NCBI GenBank assembly: GCA_016933355.1
Contig: JAFGBC010000041.1
Coordinates: 1 to 5,599, forward strand
Origin: Candidatus Aminicenantota bacterium
GTDB lineage: Bacteria; Acidobacteriota; Aminicenantia; Aminicenantales; JAFGBC01
Reading direction: 5' to 3'
DNA: 5,599 nucleotides
The notes beneath the pieces were generated by a model. That model was given only the letters and a program-made list of their open reading frames with translations. It made no database searches and was not told where the DNA came from. Below, piece after piece: positions 1 to 4,756 of the stretch (its first letter is position 1; every line of letters starts with the position of its first letter). Both the position numbers and the translations under genes were made by a program.

Positions 1-2
1 CG

Positions 3-500
3 GTCTACCTCTGGCACGACGCCCGGGGCGAGTTCGCCGGGCCGCCCCGCGCCCTCGAGGGGGAGTGGATTCCGGAGCCGCCGGGCCGGCTGGTCTTCGC
101 GCCCGACGCCTCGCGCCGCTGCGCCGTCGTCCTGGACAAGACGCGCGGAAAGAAGCCGTCGGTCTTCGAAGCCGAGCTCAGCGAGCCGCTTCCGGCCGGC
201 CACTACCGGCTCGTCGTGCGCGCCAAGACCGACGCGCCGGGCATCCTCGAGAAGCTCCTCATCATCTCCCTCCAGGCCGGCCGGAGGGAGATGGAGCTCC
301 GCGCCGCTTCGGTCGCCGGGTCCGACTTCGAAGCGGCGGACGCCTACCGGGAATTCTCCTGGGGGTTCGTCCAGGCCCGTTCCGAGCCCCAGCCGATCGT
401 CCTCAAGTTCCTCTTCACGGGCCGGGCGGCCCTGACCGTCGACTATCTCGACATCCGGCCGGCCGAGGGGAACGGCGCGGAGGGAGGGGGGCGGCCGTGA
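3..500 (+). CDS. C-terminal part of an unidentified protein, beta-strand-rich domain (5' truncated)
   Basis: The frame is open from the left edge to the TGA at 498-500, giving 165 visible residues with no start in the window. An internal ATG-free GTG at 216 is not needed as a start, because the frame continues upstream with the same composition. The last 100 or so residues alternate hydrophobic and polar positions in short strands: HYRLVVRAKTD, then EKLLIISLQAG, then PIVLKFLFTG and LTVDYLDIRP. This pattern is typical of jelly-roll or carbohydrate-binding-like beta-sandwich domains at the end of larger proteins. No catalytic motif is visible and I do not recognise the family. The stop codon overlaps the start of the acyltransferase gene by 4 bases, so the two are very probably co-transcribed and act in the same process, most likely glycan or cell-envelope related. 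The coding frame is well supported; the function is not. Confidence 0.75.
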   Translation, partial: VYLWHDARGEFAGPPRALEGEWIPEPPGRLVFAPDASRRCAVVLDKTRGKKPSVFEAELSEPLPAGHYRLVVRAKTDAPGILEKLLIISLQAGRREMELRAASVAGSDFEAADAYREFSWGFVQARSEPQPIVLKFLFTGRAALTVDYLDIRPAEGNGAEGGGRP

Positions 501-1246
501 GCAAGGAATACTACGGGAGCGTCCACAAGGAGCTCCTCGACGAGGACCGCTCCCTGTCCGAGAAATACGCCGACATCGTCGTCGGGCGCAAAGGGCTCTT
601 CCGCCTCCTGAAATACGAGCTCATCGTCGCGCTCTGCTCGGGAGTTCCCGGCGCGCTCGGCTTCTGGCTGCGCAAGGTCTTCTACCCGCGGCTGTTCGCG
701 GGCGTCGGCCGGGGCGTCGTCTTCGGCCGGAACATCGTCATCCGCCATCCGGGGCGGATCTGGGTCGGCGACAACACCGTGATCGACGACGGCGTCGTCC
801 TCGACGCCAAGGGCCGGGGGACGGAGGGCATCCGGATCGGCCGCCACGCCCTGATCGGCCGGAATACGATCCTGAGCTGCAAGGACGGCTCGATCGTCGT
901 CGAGGACTACTGCAACATCTCGGCCAACTGCACCGTCCTGTCCGAGACCGAGGTCCGGCTGGGGGCCTACTGTTTCCTGGCGGGGAACTGCTACGTCGTC
1001 GCCGGCGGCAACCATACGTTCGACGACACGGAGACGCCGATCATGTTCCAGCCGTCGGTCACCAAGGGCGGCATCCGGGTCGGCGCCGACGTCTGGCTGG
1101 GCGCGGCCTGCGTCGTCCTCGACGGCGTCACGATCGGGCGGGGCGCCGTCATCGGGGCCGGCTCGGTCGTCACCGGCGACGTCCCCGAATACGCCGTCGC
1201 CCGCGGCGCCCGCCAGCTCAAGATCCTGGGCAAGCGCGGCGAATAG
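497..1246 (+). CDS. Hexapeptide-repeat (left-handed beta-helix) O-acyltransferase
   Basis: A 249-residue protein starting at GTG 497, which overlaps the upstream stop as GTGA; the purine-rich run at 481-490 (AGGGAGGGGG) serves as ribosome binding site. The frame is also open upstream to an ATG at 65, but that stretch runs over the upstream gene in a different frame and reads as arginine/proline-rich shadow sequence, so GTG 497 is preferred. Residues about 36-66 are hydrophobic with basic and aromatic residues (LLKYELIVAL, then GFWLRKVFYP) and may sit on the inner face of the membrane. From about residue 70 the chain is built of hexapeptide-type turns such as VVFGRN, IWVGDN and IRIGRH, the mark of the LbH fold. 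His173 in GGNHTFDD is the likely catalytic histidine. The end (VWLGAACVVLDGVTIGRGAV, then VIGAGSVVTGDVPEYAVARG) is the classic acetyltransferase C-terminus. Family members transfer acetyl or other acyl groups from CoA to sugars in capsule, exopolysaccharide or LPS synthesis; the acceptor here is unknown. Confidence 0.9.
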   Translation: MSKEYYGSVHKELLDEDRSLSEKYADIVVGRKGLFRLLKYELIVALCSGVPGALGFWLRKVFYPRLFAGVGRGVVFGRNIVIRHPGRIWVGDNTVIDDGVVLDAKGRGTEGIRIGRHALIGRNTILSCKDGSIVVEDYCNISANCTVLSETEVRLGAYCFLAGNCYVVAGGNHTFDDTETPIMFQPSVTKGGIRVGADVWLGAACVVLDGVTIGRGAVIGAGSVVTGDVPEYAVARGARQLKILGKRGE

Positions 1247-1299
1247 CCGCGCGTCCGGCCCGGGATGAGTCGCGGTGCGATTTGACCCGTTCGCCGATG

Positions 1300-1441
1300 C
1301 CCCCCCGCAATAAAAGCGGGGCCGAGGATCGGAGCCCCGCCTTTCAAGGCGGGAATGAGAAGCGAGGCTCAGGGGTAATCATGAACAAGCCCCGGCCTTC
1401 AGGCCGGGCAGTCGATGATTTGACTTATCTTCCGGCGGGGG
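1300..1441. repeat. Cluster of GC-rich palindromes, IS200/IS605-end-like or REP-like
   Basis: This is the core of the 286-base spacer between 1247 and 1532, which holds no convincing gene. Perfect inverted repeats seen directly: CCCCGC 1303-1308 with GCGGGG 1316-1321 (7-base loop); GCGGGGC 1316-1322 with GCCCCGC 1334-1340; CCCGCCT 1336-1342 with AGGCGGG 1347-1353 (loop TTCA); CCCGGCC 1391-1397 with GGCCGGG 1402-1408 (loop TTCA, with T1398 and A1401 able to extend the pairing). In addition CCCCCGC 1302-1308 is complementary to GCGGGGG 1435-1441 at the far end. The two TTCA-loop hairpins, one after GGAG (1331-1334) and the other after AACAAGC, resemble hairpins recognised by Y1 transposases at IS200/IS605 ends and in REP elements. 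No transposase gene is present. None of the hairpins is followed by a T run, so they are poor intrinsic terminators. The mobile-element reading is inference; the palindromes are certain. Confidence 0.5.
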
Positions 1442-1449
1442 ATTAAACT
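1420..1449 (+). promoter_or_regulatory. Candidate sigma-70-type promoter of the SBBP gene
   Basis: TTGACT at 1420-1425 matches the -35 consensus at five of six positions. TAAACT at 1444-1449 matches the -10 consensus at four of six with an 18-base spacer. Transcription would start near 1456 and leave a leader of about 77 bases before the GTG at 1533. The element sits just after the palindrome cluster, in an otherwise GC-rich region, and is correctly oriented for the secreted propeller gene. The -10 is mediocre, so confidence is modest. Confidence 0.4.
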
Positions 1450-1520
1450 TCTCCTGTTCCATGAGAAAGGTCTTCTTTCCTGTGTCAAGAAAATGCGGCG
1501 GCGGCTTTTTCGGAAAAAAA

Positions 1521-1529
1521 GGGAGGGGG
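1521..1529 (+). promoter_or_regulatory. Ribosome binding site deciding the SBBP gene start
   Basis: GGGAGGGGG contains GGAGG at 1522-1526, six bases before the GTG at 1533. The in-frame ATG at 1461 has only a pyrimidine-rich stretch (CTTCTCCTGTTCC) in front of it and no Shine-Dalgarno match. The site therefore argues for the GTG start, which also gives a normal signal peptide. Confidence 0.7.
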
Positions 1530-1532
1530 CTC

Positions 1533-3635
1533 GTGAAAATCAGAGGGATGTTGTTCTTGCTCGGGCTGGGTTGCGTCGCGCTCATTTCGGGAGGCCCGTC
1601 GGCCGGGCCGGCTTCGGGTCTGGACCTCGGCGCCGTCGGCGGCGGGACGCCGCTCTCCTTCATCGCCAACGCCGGCCAGGCGGACGGCCGTGCGCTTTAT
1701 TACGCGCGGACGCCGGGCTGCACCTTATGGCTGGCCCGCGAGGAGATGGTCTTCGATCGGATCGAACGGGGGGCGCCGGGCGAGGCGCGCCGGTCCGTAT
1801 CCCGGCTCGTCTTCAAGAACGCCCGCCGCGATGTCCGGGTCTCGGCCTCCGACCCCCTCGACTACACCGTTAGCTACTTCTTCGGCCGCGACGAATCCGA
1901 ATGGACGACCGGGATCCCGACCTCGCGGGCCGTCGTCTACGACGACCTCTATGACGGGATCGATCTCAGGGTTTACGGAACGGACCGGCAGGTCGAATAC
2001 GATTGGATCGTCGGTCGGGGCGGCCGGCCCGAGGACATCCGCTTCGATGTCGCCGGCGGTCCGGAGGCGTCGATCGACCGGGACGGGAATATCGCGGTCG
2101 GGACGGACGCGGGCCGGATCGTCCACCGCAAACCGGCCGCCTACCAGGTCATCGGCGGCCGCCGCGTAAGCGTCGAGGCCGCCTTCCGCAAGGCGCCCGA
2201 CGGCTCCTTTGGATTCTCGCTCGGCGTCTATGATCATCGCTGCGATCTCGTGATCGACCCGCTCGTCATCGTCTACGGGACCTTGCTCGGCGGATGGAAA
2301 GAGGATTACGGTATCAGGGCCGCAACCGACCGGCTCGGCGCGCTCTATGTCTCGGGGATCACCTTCAGCGGCGATTTTCCCCCCGAGATGGGAACCCAAC
2401 CCAGAATGGATTGCTTCGTCACCAAGCTGTCGCCGGACGGCGCGAGCCTGATCTACACGGCTTTCTTCCCCTCCGCCAGCGATTGGATGAACTGGGCCAG
2501 TCTCGACGTGGACGCCAAGGGCTTCGCCTATCTGGCGGGGGTCACCCGGTCCTCCTCGTTCCCGGTCAAGAACGCGTTCCAGCCGAAGTCCGGAGGGGGA
2601 TTCGACGGATTCATCCTGAAGCTGTCCCGCGACGGCCGGAGCCTTCTTTACTCCTCCTACATCGGCGGTTCGTCCGAGGACGCTTGTTATGCGGTCAGGG
2701 CGGACGCCTCCGGCGCGGCTTACCTCGTGGGCTACACCTACAGCCGCGATTTCCCCCGTAAGAAAGCTCTCCAGCCGGCCTTCGGCGGGCTCATGGACGG
2801 CTTCGTCGCCAAGGTCGATCCTTCCGGCTCGAGCCTCGTCTATGCCACGTGCTTGGGGGGGAACAACTACGATTCGGCCTACGCGCTGCAGGTCGCGGCC
2901 GACGGCGGCTTGGTCGTGGGCGGCGCGACGAGCAGCGCGAACTTTCCGCGCCGGGCCGCCTTCCAGAAGAGCTACGGCGGCGGCTACGAGGACGGCTTCG
3001 TCGCGAAGCTCGCGCCGGCGGGGAACGCCCTCGTCTTTTCCTCGTTCCTGGGCGGCGGGGGCTCCGACCTCGTCAGCTCCCTGGCGTTGGACGCGGGCGG
3101 CGCCATCTACGTCAGCGGCGATTCCAGCGGGACGTTCCCGGTCCGGAACGCCTTCCAGAAAGTCCGTGGCGGGGGGCGGGACGCCGTCGTCGCGAAGATC
3201 GACGCCAAAGGCCGGTCCATCGTCTACGCGAGTTATCTCGGCGGCGCCGGGCAAGAAATCAGTTACGGCATCGCCGTGGACGCGAATGGCGCCGTCTGCC
3301 TCTCCGGCTTCACGACCAGCCGGAACTTCCCCGTCAAGAAACCCTACCAGCGGTCCCAACGGGGGAGCCAGGATTGCTTCCTGGCCGTCGTCGACCCGGC
3401 CGGCAGTCTGAGCTTCTCGACCTATCTGGGCGGCAAGTACAGGGAGGCGAGCTTTGGGATTACGGCGGGCGCCGACGGCGCACTTATCCTGACAGGCGCC
3501 ACGAAGAGCCCCGATTTCCCACTCCCGGGCGCGTATCAGGCCGAGTTGGGCGGCGATGTCGACGCCTTTATCCTCAAGTTCACGCTGAAACCCTTTTTCG
3601 CCCCGGACGCCGGCGCGCGACCTTCGTTTCGCTGA
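1533..3635 (+). CDS. Secreted SBBP-repeat beta-propeller protein
   Basis: A 700-residue protein starting at GTG 1533. Residues 1-29 form a Sec signal peptide: basic n-region (KIR), hydrophobic core MLFLLGLGCVALISG, and a small-residue cleavage region around PSAGPASG. Cys14 lies in the core but lacks a good lipobox, so a lipoprotein is unlikely. Residues about 39-243 match the N-terminal domain that commonly precedes SBBP repeats: SFIANAGQ at 42-49 (compare the usual F-x-x-N-x-GQ), YDDLYDGIDLRVYG, QVEYDWIV and closing LVIDP at 239-243. Residues about 246-685 hold seven SBBP repeats. The protein ends soon after the last repeat with no added sorting domain or membrane anchor. Such proteins are exported and thought to serve in adhesion or binding; the ligand is unknown and no catalytic motif is visible. 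It appears to be a single-gene transcription unit, with its own candidate promoter upstream and another promoter after it. Confidence 0.9.
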   Translation: MKIRGMLFLLGLGCVALISGGPSAGPASGLDLGAVGGGTPLSFIANAGQADGRALYYARTPGCTLWLAREEMVFDRIERGAPGEARRSVSRLVFKNARRDVRVSASDPLDYTVSYFFGRDESEWTTGIPTSRAVVYDDLYDGIDLRVYGTDRQVEYDWIVGRGGRPEDIRFDVAGGPEASIDRDGNIAVGTDAGRIVHRKPAAYQVIGGRRVSVEAAFRKAPDGSFGFSLGVYDHRCDLVIDPLVIVYGTLLGGWKEDYGIRAATDRLGALYVSGITFSGDFPPEMGTQPRMDCFVTKLSPDGASLIYTAFFPSASDWMNWASLDVDAKGFAYLAGVTRSSSFPVKNAFQPKSGGGFDGFILKLSRDGRSLLYSSYIGGSSEDACYAVRADASGAAYLVGYTYSRDFPRKKALQPAFGGLMDGFVAKVDPSGSSLVYATCLGGNNYDSAYALQVAADGGLVVGGATSSANFPRRAAFQKSYGGGYEDGFVAKLAPAGNALVFSSFLGGGGSDLVSSLALDAGGAIYVSGDSSGTFPVRNAFQKVRGGGRDAVVAKIDAKGRSIVYASYLGGAGQEISYGIAVDANGAVCLSGFTTSRNFPVKKPYQRSQRGSQDCFLAVVDPAGSLSFSTYLGGKYREASFGITAGADGALILTGATKSPDFPLPGAYQAELGGDVDAFILKFTLKPFFAPDAGARPSFR
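2268..3587 (+). repeat. Seven tandem SBBP repeats (propeller blades), period about 192 bp
   Basis: Each unit carries an FP motif followed by a Q at the end of the AFQ-like helix turn, then a GG(x)DGF(V/I)xKL strand, then LxYSSYLGG. The F of the FP motif falls at residues 282, 343, 407, 471, 535, 599 and 662, spacings of 61, 64, 64, 64, 64 and 63 residues. Repeats 2 to 5 are the most alike (FPVKNAFQ, FPRKKALQ, FPRRAAFQ, FPVRNAFQ). Repeat 1 is degenerate (FPPEMGTQ), and so are the strands just after it (TAFFPSASDW instead of SSYLGG). Seven units fit one closed seven-bladed propeller. Confidence 0.85.
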
Positions 3636-3667
3636 AGAGTCCCGAGCACGGTTCCGCGCAGATCCGA

Positions 3668-3693
3668 CCTCGGCTTGGATTTGACAGCCGAGG
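3668..3693. promoter_or_regulatory. 8-bp perfect inverted repeat overlapping the -35 box, possible operator
   Basis: CCTCGGCT at 3668-3675 is the exact reverse complement of AGCCGAGG at 3686-3693, with ten bases between. The right arm begins on the last base of the TTGACA at 3681-3686 and the rest of the -35 box lies in the loop. A dyad in this place could bind a dimeric regulator. It could also be part of a weak hairpin ending the upstream transcript, but no T run follows it. Confidence 0.4.
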
Positions 3694-3710
3694 GCGGAGT
3701 GTGCTAGTTT
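3681..3710 (+). promoter_or_regulatory. Sigma-70-type promoter with extended -10, upstream of the small membrane protein gene
   Basis: TTGACA at 3681-3686 is a perfect -35 box. An 18-base spacer leads to TAGTTT at 3705-3710, preceded by TGC at 3702-3704, which gives the extended -10 form TGnTAnnnT. Transcription would start near 3717 and leave a leader of about 29 bases before the ATG at 3746. It lies in the 110-base gap after the propeller gene and is oriented to drive the small membrane protein and PP-loop genes. Confidence 0.65.
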
Positions 3711-3745
3711 AGCGCGCTTGAGATTGAGCTCGAGGGAGTTCACAT

Positions 3746-3829
3746 ATGAAAAAGTGGGTTGTCGCGGTTTTAGCCGTCCTGGGGGTGCTCGCCGTTTTCT
3801 TCGCTTTCCGGAAGACCGAAAAAAAATGA
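3746..3829 (+). CDS. Small single-pass membrane protein, 27 residues
   Basis: ATG at 3746 to TGA at 3827-3829. The Shine-Dalgarno sequence GAGGGAG at 3732-3738 sits seven bases before the ATG and a good promoter lies just upstream. The product begins MKKW, continues with about 18 hydrophobic residues (VVAVLAVLGVLAVFFAF) and ends with a basic tail (RKTEKK). That is one transmembrane helix with charged residues at both ends. A cleaved signal peptide is unlikely, because nothing follows the hydrophobic stretch except the tail. I know no named family for it. The PP-loop gene starts 21 bases after the stop, in the same reading frame, so the two are almost certainly co-transcribed. The product may anchor or regulate a membrane partner, or the ORF may be a leader peptide. 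Strong initiation signals make a real gene likely; its role is unknown. Confidence 0.65.
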   Translation: MKKWVVAVLAVLGVLAVFFAFRKTEKK

Positions 3830-3850
3830 TCGTTGTCTGAGGACGAGCGT

Positions 3851-4756
3851 ATGACGAAAAAACGGGCGGCGGAGTCTTCTCAAAAAAGGACGGCGTCCGG
3901 GTCCGGGACGCCGACGCCGGCGGCGCCGGCCGTCAAGAACGAGGTCGCCCTGATGTTCTCGGGCGGGATCGACTCGCTCCTGGCCGCCGTCCTCCTGGCC
4001 AAAGAGTACGACAGGGTCCACCTCCTGACCTTCAAGCGCGGCTACACCGAGATCGGGCTCAAGAACAGCCTGCCCAACGTCGAGCGGCTCAAGGCGCTCT
4101 GCGGCCCTAATAAGTTCGTCCACAAGTTCATCGACATCAAGCCCCTGGTCCGGCGCGTCTCGATCCGCCCGATCGTCAAGGACCGCCTCCGCTTCGGGAT
4201 GGAGGTCGTCTGGTGCGTCGCCTGCCGGACGACGATGAACGCCGCGTCCCTGCTCTACGCGCTCGAGAATAAATTGGCCGCCATCTCGGACGGCTCGAAC
4301 AGGGAGCAGATCCCGGGCGCCAAGCATCTGACGGGGACGGCCGAGAATTTCCCGAGCGTCGTGACCCAGCTTAAGGATTTCGCGCGCCGCTACGGCGTCG
4401 AGTTCGCGACCCCCGTTTACGATTTCGGGGACCGCGAGGAGCGCCGCCGCAAACTGGCCGAGCTCGGGTTCGAGATCGACTACCTGAGCAAGGACCCGAC
4501 CAAGAGCCTCAAGGGAATGCTCCGGCGCGACTTCTTCAAACGTTCCCAGCCGCTCTGCCTCTCGGGCTGGATCATCCATTGGAAGCGGAACATCTTCGGC
4601 GTTCCCGTCAAGCAGGACGAGGATGAAACCCGCGAATACGTCGCCCTCAAGCAGGAGGGCGCCATCCGGGATTATTTCACGTCGTATTTTTACAAGCGCG
4701 GCGTCGACCTCGACGCGCTCGTCCGCGAGCGGACGGGCGGCCTCCGCAGGCCTTAG
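3851..4756 (+). CDS. PP-loop ATP pyrophosphatase-type protein, substrate unknown
   Basis: A 301-residue protein starting at ATG 3851, with GAGGA at 3839-3843 as ribosome binding site. An in-frame TTG at 3833 has no such site and is less likely. Residues 1-28 are a polar, Ala/Pro/Thr/Ser-rich and probably disordered tail. SGGIDS at 37-42 is the PP-loop that binds ATP in the adenine-nucleotide alpha-hydrolase superfamily (relatives include QueC, ThiI, TtcA, LarE and GMP synthetase). HLLTFKRGY follows as the second strand. WCVAC gives a CxxC at Cys122 and Cys125; further cysteines are at 84 and 236. SDGSN at 146-150 is a conserved-looking loop of the same fold. These enzymes adenylate a carbonyl or phosphate-type substrate, and CxxC pairs often bind a metal cluster or relay sulfur. 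The sequence lacks the four-cysteine zinc site of QueC and the N-terminal layout of WbpG-type sugar amidotransferases, so I leave the substrate open. It appears to follow the small membrane protein gene in an operon. Confidence 0.85.
   Translation: MTKKRAAESSQKRTASGSGTPTPAAPAVKNEVALMFSGGIDSLLAAVLLAKEYDRVHLLTFKRGYTEIGLKNSLPNVERLKALCGPNKFVHKFIDIKPLVRRVSIRPIVKDRLRFGMEVVWCVACRTTMNAASLLYALENKLAAISDGSNREQIPGAKHLTGTAENFPSVVTQLKDFARRYGVEFATPVYDFGDREERRRKLAELGFEIDYLSKDPTKSLKGMLRRDFFKRSQPLCLSGWIIHWKRNIFGVPVKQDEDETREYVALKQEGAIRDYFTSYFYKRGVDLDALVRERTGGLRRP

Noticed and set aside
65..496. N-terminal extension of the acyltransferase to ATG 65
   Set aside because: The extension overlaps the upstream gene for its whole length in another frame and reads as arginine/proline-rich filler. 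GTG 497 has a purine-rich ribosome binding site and a normal family length.
1303..1321. Intrinsic terminator of the acyltransferase gene
   Set aside because: The stem is short (6 bp) and no T run follows it. The later hairpins at 1336-1353 and 1391-1408 also lack T runs.
1300..1441. CRISPR array or tRNA gene
   Set aside because: The repeated units are two different short palindromes without regular spacers, and no cloverleaf or T-loop sequence is present.
1461..1532. ATG 1461 as start of the propeller protein
   Set aside because: No Shine-Dalgarno site precedes it, it would lie almost at the predicted transcription start, and it would place 24 mostly basic and glycine residues before the signal peptide.
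1725..3743. A 672-codon open frame on the minus strand opposite the propeller gene
   Set aside because: It is a shadow of the high-GC coding strand: rich in Arg, Ala, Gly, Asp and Val, with no domain, signal or repeat logic of its own, while the plus strand has a signal peptide and clear SBBP repeats.
3833..3850. TTG 3833 as start of the PP-loop protein
   Set aside because: A-rich sequence without a ribosome binding site precedes it, while ATG 3851 has GAGGA at a spacing of seven bases.
3770..4579. A 269-codon minus-strand frame opposite the PP-loop gene
   Set aside because: Shadow frame of low complexity (Asp, Glu, Arg, Val rich); the plus-strand frame carries the SGGIDS motif and proper start signals.
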